A DNA stretch of 64,000 bases from assembly GCA_024279945.1 (NCBI GenBank), contig JAJRRA010000072.1:124001-188000 (forward strand), written 5' to 3'. The position numbers and the translations under genes are program-made. The stretch's first letter is position 1. Each line of letters opens with the position of its first letter. Of this stretch, positions 55,830-64,000 are shown in pieces. The notes beneath the pieces were generated by a model. The model worked only from the letters and a program-made list of their open reading frames with translations. It was not told the DNA's origin and searched no databases. Source of the DNA: Gammaproteobacteria bacterium. Lineage in GTDB: Bacteria; Pseudomonadota; Gammaproteobacteria; Xanthomonadales; SZUA-36.

Positions 55830-57278
55830 ATGAATGACAATATCAAAACCAGCGTTGGTGAAGAATTTGACTACGATGTCGTGGTGCTTGGCGCCGGTCC
55901 GGGGGGCTATACCGCTGCGTTTCGAGCCGCTGACCTGGGTTTGCGGGTTGCGTTGCTTGAACGTTACCCGGCACTGGGGGGAGTCTGCCTGAATGTGGGC
56001 TGCATTCCCTCAAAAGCACTTCTGCATGCCGGCAGGGTAATTGATGAAGCGGCGGCGATGGAAGCGCATGGTGTGAATTTTGGCGAGCCCAGCATCGACC
56101 TGGACAAGCTGCGTGCCTACAAGGACGGAATTGTAGGTAAACTGACTGGCGGGCTCGCCGGTATGGCAAAGAAGCGCAAAGTTGAGACCATCCAGGGGAT
56201 GGCTGCCTTCACCGGCCCGCACGGAATTTCTGTCGAAGGCAGCGACGGTAGCAGGGAACTTCGCTTTGCGCAGGCGATCATCGCAGTGGGATCCCGATCG
56301 CTTGAATTATCCGGTTTGCCGTGGGGCGATCCCCGTCTTATGGATGCCACCAGCGCTCTGGAACTGGAGGAAATTCCCAAGCAACTGTTGGTGATTGGCG
56401 GAGGAATCATTGGTCTTGAAATGGCCTCCGTGTACCAGGCACTGGGAAGTCAGATTACCGTTGTCGAGTTGATGACACAGTTGATACCCGGTGCAGATCC
56501 GGACCTGGTAAAACCCTTGCAAAGAAGAATCAGCAAACGTTACAAGGCCATTCACCTGGAAACCAAAGTCACCCGGGTGGATGTTGCTGATGATTATCTG
56601 GTGGCGCATTTTGAAGGCAAGCATTCAGGAGTCGAAAATTTCGATCGCATACTGGTTGCTGTTAGTCGCGTACCCAATGGCGGGACAATCAAGGCAAATA
56701 CAGCCAGCGTCAAAGTGACCAGCAGGGGGTTTATTCCGGTTGACCACCAGATGCGCACCAATGTGCCTCATATTTTCGCCATCGGTGATGTGGTTGGTCA
56801 GCCAATGCTGGCCCACAAGGCTGCTCATCAGGGCAAGATTGCTGCGGAAGTCTGTGCCGGGATGAAAAGCGCTTTCGATGCCCGCGTCATTCCCTCGGTG
56901 GCCTATACGGATCCGGAGGTGGCATGGGTCGGTGTAACGGAGGTTGAAGCGAAGGAAAAGGCTTTGGAATACGGTGTCGGCAAATTTCCCTGGGCTGCCA
57001 GCGGTCGTGCGCTTGGCATGGATCGCAATGAGGGATTTACCAAGTTGATCTTCGATCAATCCAACGGCCTGATTCTCGGTGCTGGAATTACTGGCCCGAA
57101 CGCGGGTGAGTTGATCTCAGAATGCGCCCTGGCAATTGAAATGGGGTGCGAAGCCGGAGACATCAGCCTGACCATACATCCTCATCCGACCCTTTCAGAG
57201 AGTATTGCCATGGCGGCAGAAGTCTTCGAAGGCACTGTCACAGACTTGTACCTGCCGCGTAAACGATCCGTTCAGTAG
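55830..57278 (+). CDS. lpdA: Dihydrolipoyl dehydrogenase (E3)
   Basis: 482 residues; FAD disulfide oxidoreductase that re-oxidises the E2 dihydrolipoyl group. FAD-binding GAGPGGYTAAFRAADLG, redox-active CLNVGC (Cys53 and Cys58) in GGVCLNVGCIPSK, NAD-binding GGGIIGLEMASVYQALG, FAIGDVVGQPMLAHKAAHQG and the C-terminal HPHPTLSESIAMAAE with the catalytic His-Glu pair. Last of maeB-aceE-aceF-lpdA. Confidence 0.96.
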   Translation: MNDNIKTSVGEEFDYDVVVLGAGPGGYTAAFRAADLGLRVALLERYPALGGVCLNVGCIPSKALLHAGRVIDEAAAMEAHGVNFGEPSIDLDKLRAYKDGIVGKLTGGLAGMAKKRKVETIQGMAAFTGPHGISVEGSDGSRELRFAQAIIAVGSRSLELSGLPWGDPRLMDATSALELEEIPKQLLVIGGGIIGLEMASVYQALGSQITVVELMTQLIPGADPDLVKPLQRRISKRYKAIHLETKVTRVDVADDYLVAHFEGKHSGVENFDRILVAVSRVPNGGTIKANTASVKVTSRGFIPVDHQMRTNVPHIFAIGDVVGQPMLAHKAAHQGKIAAEVCAGMKSAFDARVIPSVAYTDPEVAWVGVTEVEAKEKALEYGVGKFPWAASGRALGMDRNEGFTKLIFDQSNGLILGAGITGPNAGELISECALAIEMGCEAGDISLTIHPHPTLSESIAMAAEVFEGTVTDLYLPRKRSVQ

Positions 57279-57340
57279 CGGTTCACTGGCAGATACAAAA
57301 CGGTGCTCTCCTTATAGATGAACAGTGTATTTGTTGTGTC

Positions 57341-57355
57341 CTCACGGCCTGTGAG
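57341..57355. terminator. Small hairpin after lpdA
   Basis: CTCAC-GGCCT-GTGAG forms a perfect 5-bp stem about 60 bp after the lpdA stop, followed by CCTTTGATC with only three T. Weak candidate for the end of the pyruvate dehydrogenase transcript. Confidence 0.35.
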
Positions 57356-57456
57356 CCTTTGATCAGGGTCGAACGGGAGTAATCCAATACGCTCGAGATT
57401 GTGCTTTTTTGCGTACGGTGTCGTATGATTGGGGGATAATCGTAAATATATAGCCT

Positions 57457-57520
57457 TGATTGACTTTCCAATCAGCGCATGAAGGGTCTGCTTGAAAAGT
57501 TTCTTCAGTCCTGAAATTAT
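57457..57520 (+). promoter_or_regulatory. Candidate operator and promoter of the lipase gene
   Basis: In the 313-bp gap 57279-57591, TGATTG-ACTTTC-CAATCA (57457-57474) is a perfect 6-bp inverted repeat. Downstream, TTGAAA (57492-57497), 17-nt spacer and AATTAT (57515-57520) make a plausible sigma-70 promoter about 65 bp before the lipase start. A bulged GC hairpin (about 57532-57554) lies in the leader. No gene was recognised in this gap. Confidence 0.45.
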
Positions 57521-57591
57521 ACGGTTATTATGCCCACCGGAGTAACCGGGTGGCGATGAATCAGCTCTGCACTTTCACGGGGACCTAATGA

Positions 57592-59739
57592 ATGATTAAG
57601 CGTCTGATCCTGCTCCTCCTCACTATTTTTTTCGTAAGCAATGTACTGGCCGCACCCACCGAGCCCACAAGAAACAAGGACGGCAGTATTGTCACGGGTG
57701 TTCTGACCGCCGATTTTGACCCATCGAATAAAGTATTTCCGTTGCCGTGGAATGTCCTGTTCCTCGGCACCACAGACTTTACCCTGAACCCGCCGGTTGA
57801 TGATCCCAGCGACTTCAGCGACCCATTGGTGGCGCTGAGTGCAATCGATGGTTTCAGCACGACTGAAAGATGGGTGACCACATTTTCTTCCGTACCCTAT
57901 GCGTTGGATCCGGAATCAGTCGTTCCGGGCCAGTCGGTGCGTATGTTTGAAGTCAGCACCATATTCGGCACCATTGTGGCAGTCAGTGGCATTGTTCGGG
58001 AATTGACACCGGGCGTTGAATTTGTGACCACGGTGATAAACGGAAATGTACTGGCCATTGTGCCCATTGCACCGCTCAAGGAAATGACGACCTACATGGT
58101 CGTGCTAACCAATGACATCAATGATACGGCCGGTAATGACGCGACACCGGATACCACCTATTACCTGTCGCAAAGACAAACGTCCTGGGTAGACGAAAAC
58201 GGCAAAAGCACCTATTCGCTGGTTCCAGATGAGACAGCACAGACCCTGGAAGGCCTGCGCCAGATCACTTTAACTCAGGAAGCAGCAGCGGCCAGCATCG
58301 GGATACCCAAAGAAGACATTATTCTTAGCTGGACGGCACAGACCCAGGCGATCACTCCGGTTCTGAAAAGCCTGCGCAGCATCGCCAGGCCCGCTCCCAC
58401 CACCGTGGGTCCGACTGGTTTGAATACGGCGGCAGTCGGCGGTTTTGGTCTGGCTGATTTATATGCGGGCATTATTACCCTGCCGTACTATCTGGGCGTT
58501 CCCAGTGCCGAGAATCCGATTGCGCCCCTGACCGATTTCTGGACCGCGGCGCCAGGCGCATATGTACCGCCGTTTGATGCGCTGGGCCTTGATCCGACAT
58601 CCACCAATGTCACGGTAGCCAATCCCTTCCCGGTGGTTACCGACATGCAGACTGTGCCGTTATTGATGACCGTGCCGAACGAGGCGAGCGGTCATACGCG
58701 GCCGGCAGCCGGCTGGCCGGTCGTGATCTTTGGTCATGGCCTCGGTGGCAGCCGCGCCCATATGCTGGCCATCGCAGATTCCGCAGCAGCAGCCGGTTAT
58801 GCGGTCGTGGCAATCGACTTCCCCTTGCATGGAATTGTGCCGGAACTGAACCCGGCACTGGCGCCGCTTTATATCGGCAATACACCCTTCAAGGATGTTG
58901 CAAACGAGCGCACCTTCGATGTTGATTACATCGATAATGCAACGGGTGCACCGGGCCCGGACGGTATTACTGATCCGTCGGGTACACACACAATCAATCT
59001 CGGCAGCATGTTGACCAGTCGGGATAATTCCCGCCAGGGTCAGGCAGATTTGTCCGTGCTGGCCGTGACCATCCCGACCATCAGCTACAACGGCGATACC
59101 CTGCCCGATCTTGATGGCTCAACCATCCAGTACGTATCCCTGTCGATGGGCTCCATCCAGGGCACGCCTTTCGTTGCAGTCGAGCCGACGGTCAGCAATG
59201 CCTTTCTTTCTGTCCCGATGGGCGGAATTGCCAGGGGGTTGGAAGCATCACCGACTTTCGGGCCATCGATCCGTGCAGGACTGGCTGCAGCAGCGGGATT
59301 GGAGCCTGGTACGGCAGATTACGAACTGTTCTTTACCGTGTTGCAGACCGTGATTGACTCATCAGACCCGATCAACTGGTCTGCGGAAGCGGTTGCATAT
59401 AACAACATTATTCTGCAGGAAGTGATTGGCGACCTGGTGACACCCAACTACGTGCCCACAGCCCCGCTGTCCGGCACAGAGCCCATGATCAGGGCCATGG
59501 GGTTGCAGGCATACTCAAGCACACAATCCGATCCCGCAGGCTTGAGTCGGGGGGGCAGGTTTGTACCACCCGCCAGCCACGGTTCTTTGCTCAGCCCGGC
59601 CACCTCACCGGCGGCGACCGCCGAGATGCAGAAGCAAATGGCTTCTTTCCTGGCGACGCGGGGAAGCACCGTGGTGGTGGAGGATGAATCGACCATGGTA
59701 CCGGTTGCTGCACCGGCATCAGAAGCCGGACAGGAGTAA
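57592..59739 (+). CDS. Extracellular lipase with Lipase_bact_N (VolA / Pla-1-cef type) domain
   Basis: 715 residues with a signal peptide (MIKRLILLLLTIFFVSNVLA). The N-terminal half (GVLTADFDPSNKVFPLPWNVLFLG, TYMVVLTNDINDTAGND) resembles the bacterial virulence-factor lipase N-terminal domain; the C-terminal half is an alpha/beta hydrolase with oxyanion region WPVVIFGHGLGGSRAHM. The nucleophile elbow appears as SLSMG (516-520, Ser518) where the family usually has G-x-S-x-G. No lipobox: released or periplasmic rather than a lipoprotein. It stands just upstream of DUF1302 and DUF1329 genes. The lipid substrate is unknown. Confidence 0.82.
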   Translation: MIKRLILLLLTIFFVSNVLAAPTEPTRNKDGSIVTGVLTADFDPSNKVFPLPWNVLFLGTTDFTLNPPVDDPSDFSDPLVALSAIDGFSTTERWVTTFSSVPYALDPESVVPGQSVRMFEVSTIFGTIVAVSGIVRELTPGVEFVTTVINGNVLAIVPIAPLKEMTTYMVVLTNDINDTAGNDATPDTTYYLSQRQTSWVDENGKSTYSLVPDETAQTLEGLRQITLTQEAAAASIGIPKEDIILSWTAQTQAITPVLKSLRSIARPAPTTVGPTGLNTAAVGGFGLADLYAGIITLPYYLGVPSAENPIAPLTDFWTAAPGAYVPPFDALGLDPTSTNVTVANPFPVVTDMQTVPLLMTVPNEASGHTRPAAGWPVVIFGHGLGGSRAHMLAIADSAAAAGYAVVAIDFPLHGIVPELNPALAPLYIGNTPFKDVANERTFDVDYIDNATGAPGPDGITDPSGTHTINLGSMLTSRDNSRQGQADLSVLAVTIPTISYNGDTLPDLDGSTIQYVSLSMGSIQGTPFVAVEPTVSNAFLSVPMGGIARGLEASPTFGPSIRAGLAAAAGLEPGTADYELFFTVLQTVIDSSDPINWSAEAVAYNNIILQEVIGDLVTPNYVPTAPLSGTEPMIRAMGLQAYSSTQSDPAGLSRGGRFVPPASHGSLLSPATSPAATAEMQKQMASFLATRGSTVVVEDESTMVPVAAPASEAGQE

Positions 59740-59838
59740 GGGGTGAACATCATGAAAAAAAATCGAAATGAAAAAACTCCCCCGATCGGTAATGTAAATC
59801 AAATAGCAACCGGCACATGTTTGAATGAAGGTGACATC

Positions 59839-61704
59839 ATGAAAAAATCCTTGACTGGAAAATGCGCACTTTCAACAACCCTGGGTTTCGCATTTTTAGC
59901 TGCGGTAAGTACATCGACCCAGGCCTTCGAGTTTTCCAGCGGCGAGTTGTATGGAAACCTGGACACCACGATCAGTTACGGCGCTGCCTGGCGTGCCAGT
60001 GATCTGGATCAGGAAAACATCGGAAAAGGGGCTATCAACCCAACCACTTTTCTGCTCGATAACGCCGGGCAACGGGCCGCAGCAGGCCGCTGGTCTGTCA
60101 ACAACGACGATGGCAATCTGAACTATCCCGATGCTGGTGACCTGGTTTCCCATACCCTCAAGTTCACCTCTGAGCTCGATCTGCGCTATCGAAATTACGG
60201 TAGTTTCGCACGTATCATGGGTTTCTATGATTTTGAAAATGTTGGTCAGGATTTCCTGTCGAAAAAAGCAGAAGAACGGGTCGGCAAGGACATCCGCGTA
60301 CTGGATTTATACGTCTGGGGAAATCACGATCTTGGCAGCCGGTACCTGACCTGGCGCCTGGGGCGCCAGGTAGTGAGCTGGGGTGAATCCACCTTTATTC
60401 AGGGTGGCATGAATGTGATTAACCGGGTGGATGTTTCCAGGCTCCGTTCCGCCGGCGCCGAGTTGAAAGATGCGTTTGAAGGCAGCAACATGATTTGGGG
60501 ATCGATGGACCTTTCGGATACCGTTTCCTTAGAAGCACTGTACATGTTTGAATACCGCAGGATCGTCCCCGACCCTGCCGGCTCATTTTTCTCTACCAAT
60601 GATATTGCGACCCCCGGTGGGTCCTATGTCATGCTTGGTTTCGGTGGCGTGCCTCAACCGGTGATTAATCCTGACCTGTATGGCACGGTTTGCGCAGAAG
60701 GTAATCTGAGCGCTTCAGATTCGCCACTTCCGCTGCCACTGGTGGGCGCCGGTTGCGCTGCTTCATTCCCGCGTACCGACAGCAGGTTCCCCGGTAACAG
60801 CGGCCAGTGGGGCATAAACCTGCACTGGATGACTGATATATTGAACACCACGGAATTTGGATTTTATTTTCTGAACTATCACAGCCGCCTTCCGCTGATC
60901 AGCGGCGCGGCCATTACCTCAACCGCGCTCAGCAGCGGACGTTACTGGACGGAATATCCTGAAAATATCAAGCTCTATGGTTTCAGCTTCAACAGTAATG
61001 TCGGTTTCTGGTCGCTGGCAGGCGAAGTTACTTACCGGCCGAACGCACCGCTGCAGATTGATGATGTAGAAATACTGTTTGCCGGCTTGACCCCATTAAA
61101 TCCCTTGATCCCGGCGCCGGTGCTCCGTTTCAAGAGCCAGTTGGGCGAATTTGCCCCGGGGGAAGAGATCCGTGGCTGGGAGGAACACAAATCCTGGCAG
61201 GCACAGGCAACAACCACCCGCTTGTTTGGTCCGACCAATCCGTTCAAAGCGGACCAGATCGTGTTCGCCGCAGAGGCTGGCTTTAATTACGTATCCGACT
61301 TGCCGAACTGGAATTATTTGAGATTCAACGGTCCCGGTACCGATACGGGTGGAGGGCCGGATTACCTGACTGGTGATTTCCGCAATCCCCAGACCGAGGT
61401 GGCTGGGTTTGCAGACGACTTCAGTTGGGGATACCGATTGATCACACGGTTTGTGTACAACAATGCAATTGGTGCCGTGACTATTACGCCTCGTTTGGGC
61501 TGGGCACATGATGTCAGTGGGACAACTCCTGGCCCGGGTGGGTCATTCATCGATGGGCGCAAGACGCTTACGCTGGGTGTGGACTTCAATTACCTGCAAA
61601 AATGGGTGTTTGATCTTGCCTACACCAATTACATGGGCGGCGGGCGCTACAACCTGCTTCAGGACCGGGATTTCTATACCGCCAGTGTCCGTTACTCATT
61701 CTGA
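59839..61704 (+). CDS. DUF1302 family outer membrane protein
   Basis: 621 residues from ATG 59839 (AAGGTG upstream). Signal peptide GFAFLAAVSTSTQAF, then the DUF1302 pattern: FEFSSGELYGNLDTTISYGAAWRAS, LKFTSELDLRYRNYGSFARIMGFYD, LDLYVWGN, RLGRQVVSWGESTFIQGGMNVINRVD, and a C-terminal barrel ending in VRYSF (terminal Phe of outer membrane barrels). An in-frame ATG at 59752 exists with a similar upstream sequence, but would put 29 residues before the signal. The family accompanies lipid or hydrophobic-compound gene clusters. Confidence 0.88.
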   Translation: MKKSLTGKCALSTTLGFAFLAAVSTSTQAFEFSSGELYGNLDTTISYGAAWRASDLDQENIGKGAINPTTFLLDNAGQRAAAGRWSVNNDDGNLNYPDAGDLVSHTLKFTSELDLRYRNYGSFARIMGFYDFENVGQDFLSKKAEERVGKDIRVLDLYVWGNHDLGSRYLTWRLGRQVVSWGESTFIQGGMNVINRVDVSRLRSAGAELKDAFEGSNMIWGSMDLSDTVSLEALYMFEYRRIVPDPAGSFFSTNDIATPGGSYVMLGFGGVPQPVINPDLYGTVCAEGNLSASDSPLPLPLVGAGCAASFPRTDSRFPGNSGQWGINLHWMTDILNTTEFGFYFLNYHSRLPLISGAAITSTALSSGRYWTEYPENIKLYGFSFNSNVGFWSLAGEVTYRPNAPLQIDDVEILFAGLTPLNPLIPAPVLRFKSQLGEFAPGEEIRGWEEHKSWQAQATTTRLFGPTNPFKADQIVFAAEAGFNYVSDLPNWNYLRFNGPGTDTGGGPDYLTGDFRNPQTEVAGFADDFSWGYRLITRFVYNNAIGAVTITPRLGWAHDVSGTTPGPGGSFIDGRKTLTLGVDFNYLQKWVFDLAYTNYMGGGRYNLLQDRDFYTASVRYSF

Positions 61705-61719
61705 TCGCCGGAGGAATTC

Positions 61720-63084
61720 ATGCGAACTTTGACAAAATTTACGCTTTCAGTCTGTGTTGGTCTCTCTTTGGGGGCGGGACAGGTAATAGCCGGCGCCAAG
61801 CCCGACCAGATTCATCGCTTAAGCGAGGACTTGACTCCCATGGGGTCCGAGCGGGCCGGTAACGCTGAGGGCACAATCCCGGAATGGACTGGTGGTATCA
61901 CAAAGCCACCGGCAGGCTACAGCCCCGGTGACCACCACCCCAATCCGTTCCCAGATGACAAACCCCTGTTCCGCATTACCGGTTCAAACTTTGAACAGTA
62001 CGGGGATAAGTTGAGTGTCGGTCAAAAAGCCCTTTTCGCAAAGTATCCTGATACCTATTTCATGGATGTGTATCCGACCCGGCGAAGTGCGTCATTCCCG
62101 GAGCGTATCTATGAAATGACGGCGAAGAATGGCGGCACTGCACGTCTGGCGGAAAATGGTGAAGGTGTGCTGGACGCTGCGGAAGGTTTCCCGTTTCCAT
62201 TCCCGGAGAATGCTTATGAGTTGATGTGGAACCACAAGCTCAAATACAAGGGTATTGGTGGCGTTCGCTACAATACCCAGATCGCTCCCACTGCTTCAGG
62301 CAAGTTCTCGGTTACGGTAATCCGGGAAGAACTGTTGGGTTTGTATTACCGGCCCGGCGTGACCATCGCTGACATTAACAACATCCTGCTTTATTTTTTC
62401 CAGGAAGTGGAATCTCCAGCCAGGCTCGCCGGCAATATCCTGCTGGTACACGAGACACTGAACCAGATAGAACTGCCTCGTCAGGCCTGGGTATACAATC
62501 CCGGCCAGCGCCGGGTGCGTCGTGCGCCCAATGTGGCCTATGACAACCCCGGAACGGCTTCTGATGGTCTGCGCACCAATGACATGACGGATATGTTCAA
62601 CGGCGCCATGGACCGCTTCGACTGGGCAGTGGTCGGAAAAAAGGAAATGTACGTGCCCTATAATTCCTACGCTGCACACGCAAAAGGGGTTAGCTATGAT
62701 GATTTCATTCGCCCGGGCCATCTGAATCCCGAATTGATGCGGTACGAATTGCATCGGGTCTGGGTGGTGGAAGCCACCCTGAAGAAGGGAATGCGCCACA
62801 TCAATGCCCGGCGTACATACTATCTGGATGAAGACAGCTACCAGATCGTGCTGATTGACCATTATGATGGTCGCCTGCAATTGTGGCGAGTATCGGAAGG
62901 GCATGCGATCAACTATTACGATGTGCCGACATTCTGGACCACTATCGAAGCCCACTATGATCTTCAGTCCGGTCGATACGTGGCGCAGGGTTTCGACAAC
63001 AATACCGCGGTCAATACCTTCAACGTTGAAATGCAGGCCAGCCAGTTCACACCCCAGGCGCTTCGCACTCGCGGCCGCCGTTAA
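61720..63084 (+). CDS. DUF1329 family exported protein
   Basis: 454 residues with a signal peptide (LTKFTLSVCVGLSLGAGQVIAG). DUF1329 features: LTPMGSERAGNAEGTIPEWTGGI at the start of the mature protein, an outer-membrane-lipoprotein-sorting (LolA/LolB-like) fold by family knowledge, RQAWVYNPGQRRVRRAPNVAYD, and DFIRPGHLNPELMRYELHRVWVVEATLKKGMRH. GGAGG precedes the ATG, 15 bp after the DUF1302 gene, so the two are cotranscribed. A strong terminator follows. Confidence 0.9.
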   Translation: MRTLTKFTLSVCVGLSLGAGQVIAGAKPDQIHRLSEDLTPMGSERAGNAEGTIPEWTGGITKPPAGYSPGDHHPNPFPDDKPLFRITGSNFEQYGDKLSVGQKALFAKYPDTYFMDVYPTRRSASFPERIYEMTAKNGGTARLAENGEGVLDAAEGFPFPFPENAYELMWNHKLKYKGIGGVRYNTQIAPTASGKFSVTVIREELLGLYYRPGVTIADINNILLYFFQEVESPARLAGNILLVHETLNQIELPRQAWVYNPGQRRVRRAPNVAYDNPGTASDGLRTNDMTDMFNGAMDRFDWAVVGKKEMYVPYNSYAAHAKGVSYDDFIRPGHLNPELMRYELHRVWVVEATLKKGMRHINARRTYYLDEDSYQIVLIDHYDGRLQLWRVSEGHAINYYDVPTFWTTIEAHYDLQSGRYVAQGFDNNTAVNTFNVEMQASQFTPQALRTRGRR

Positions 63085-63092
63085 TCGTATTG

Positions 63093-63120
63093 AAAAGGCC
63101 AGCATTTGCTGGCCTTTTCT
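63093..63120 (+). terminator. Intrinsic terminator after the DUF1329 gene
   Basis: AAAAGGCCAGC (63093-63103) and GCTGGCCTTTT (63108-63118) are perfect 11-bp arms around a 4-nt loop, followed by CTTTTGG. The stem includes A-rich and T-rich ends and is a classical Rho-independent terminator. It closes the DUF1302-DUF1329 unit. Confidence 0.85.
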
Positions 63121-63141
63121 TTTGGCCGGAAAAAACTTGAG

Positions 63142-64000
63142 ATGATCAGATTCCTTCAATTTCTCGCTGTTTTGTCTGTTGTCCTCATCGAAGGGCTGAT
63201 GACCCTGACCGTCAACGCAGATCAGGGCATTGATGTCGAGTATGCGGAACATATGCCACTGGCCACGAAATCCATGCTGCTCGATATCACCCGCACCGGA
63301 GACACCCTGGTGGCAGTTGGTGAACGTGGACATGTTATTCGTTCGATGGACGGTGAAAACTGGGAACAGGCAGAGGTCGTGCCCACCCGTTCAACGCTGA
63401 CCTCAGTGGTGAGTATTGGAGACCGGCTGTGGGCCGGCGGACACGATGCTGTAATCATCACCAGCGGGGACGGCGGCGACACCTGGACGCGGCAGTTTTT
63501 TGACCCGGATCGCCAACAGGCAATCATGGATATCTACTTCACAGATGAGAGCAATGGTATGGCTGTTGGTTCTTATGGCCTCTATCTGCGAACCCATGAT
63601 GGCGGCCAGTCCTGGGTGGATGCCACGGTCGATGTGGAGAATGATTTTCATCTTAACTCTCTGGTGTATTTCGGCATGGGAAAATGGTTGATTGCGGGCG
63701 AAGCCGGTTATTCCTACCGCAGCTACGATGACGGAGAAACATGGGAACCCCTCGACTTGCCTTACCAGGGTTCTATGTGGGGTGCGCTGAAGACGGGTGG
63801 TGAATGTGTTTTGTTCTATGGCCTGCGCGGCCACGTAATGGAAAGTTGTGATTTCGGTTCAAACTGGACCCGACTGGATACCGGTTCAGAATCCAGTATT
63901 TCAGGTGCGGCCGTACAGGATGGACTGGTTCTGCTGGCGGCCAACAGTGGAACCGTGTTGATCAGGAAGGACGGAGGTCCTTTCAGTATTTATCATCATT
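63142..64000 (+). CDS. YCF48 / BNR-repeat beta-propeller protein, cut by window end
   Basis: Open frame from ATG 63142 to the window edge (286 residues, no stop). Possible signal peptide (FLQFLAVLSVVLIEGLMTLTVNA). Repeated blades with the TSGDGGDTWTR, RTHDGGQSWVD, RSYDDGETWEP type motif (D-G-G-x-[ST]-W) and intervening VGxxGxVxR strands mark the YCF48/photosystem-assembly-like BNR propeller. In other bacteria such genes lie next to DUF1302/DUF1329 and an RND/MMPL transporter; that neighbour is beyond this window. The ribosome site is weak (CTTGAG). Confidence 0.85.
   Translation, partial: MIRFLQFLAVLSVVLIEGLMTLTVNADQGIDVEYAEHMPLATKSMLLDITRTGDTLVAVGERGHVIRSMDGENWEQAEVVPTRSTLTSVVSIGDRLWAGGHDAVIITSGDGGDTWTRQFFDPDRQQAIMDIYFTDESNGMAVGSYGLYLRTHDGGQSWVDATVDVENDFHLNSLVYFGMGKWLIAGEAGYSYRSYDDGETWEPLDLPYQGSMWGALKTGGECVLFYGLRGHVMESCDFGSNWTRLDTGSESSISGAAVQDGLVLLAANSGTVLIRKDGGPFSIYHH

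Noticed and set aside
62296-63333. 345-codon open frame on the minus strand
   Set aside because: Lies antisense to the DUF1329 gene and across the strong terminator at 63093; composition is that of a shadow frame and no family was recognised.
1-64000. CRISPR arrays, tRNA/rRNA genes, insertion sequences, prophage
   Set aside because: No regularly spaced direct repeats, no cloverleaf with conserved arms, no transposase, integrase or phage structural protein was recognised among the intergenic and coding regions examined.

Overview
The window is a gene-dense stretch of a gammaproteobacterial chromosome, moderately GC-rich by eye. Support for this placement comes from conserved neighbourhoods: bamD/rluD/pgeF, pilT-pilU facing yggS-proC-yggT and a DUF4426 gene (a Pseudomonas-like order), tkt-gap-pgk-pyk, a homodimeric-type pyruvate dehydrogenase operon (aceE-aceF-lpdA), a large membrane-anchored FadE and a monofunctional RelA. 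An exosortase-H-like protein and a lipase/DUF1302/DUF1329/YCF48 cluster suggest an environmental, possibly marine, lipid-using bacterium. Genus cannot be fixed from the sequence alone.

Layout. 1-7.9 kb: end of sucD, nadE, bamD divergent from rluD-pgeF, a membrane-fused glycerophosphodiesterase, and threonine aldolase. 8-17.6 kb: hrpA, relA, then fadE divergent from a TetR regulator whose likely operator sits on the fadE promoter. 17.6-21.9 kb: GTP-type PEP carboxykinase with a visible promoter and palindrome, a structured noncoding element, then an ECF sigma / putative anti-sigma / DUF4097 operon. 21.9-29.9 kb: two overlapping membrane GTPases, a soluble histidine kinase, hemE-aroB-aroK on the minus strand, then an XrtH-type exosortase and pdxH. 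30-35 kb: DUF4426, yggT, proC, yggS facing pilT-pilU. 35-42 kb: a two-component system, a small zinc-ribbon membrane protein, two exported proteins of unknown function, a thioredoxin-fold protein, a universal stress protein and a sodium/amino-acid symporter. 42-57.3 kb: central carbon metabolism (tkt, gap, pgk, two DUF4136 lipoproteins, pyk, maeB, aceE, aceF, lpdA). 57.6-64 kb: extracellular lipase, DUF1302 and DUF1329 envelope proteins, a strong terminator, and a YCF48-like protein cut by the window end.

How it works together. Much of the window is carbon-flux machinery: fatty-acid oxidation (fadE), gluconeogenesis (pckG), lower glycolysis, and a malic enzyme translationally coupled to pyruvate dehydrogenase, which would turn malate into acetyl-CoA. 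Envelope assembly and surface functions (BamD, type IV pilus retraction, exosortase, lipase/DUF1302/DUF1329) form a second theme.

The most interesting unexplained feature is at 19628-19750. Two 33-nt arms can pair along their whole length, and all five departures from perfect complementarity are G-U pairs in the plus-strand RNA. The enclosed loop holds two exact copies of the CsrA/RsmA core ACARGGAUGU, each presenting GGA in a hexaloop. It lies directly after pckG and before the sigma-factor operon, so it may be a CsrA-sequestering RNA or a CsrA-controlled leader. No rRNA, tRNA, CRISPR array, insertion sequence or prophage was recognised.
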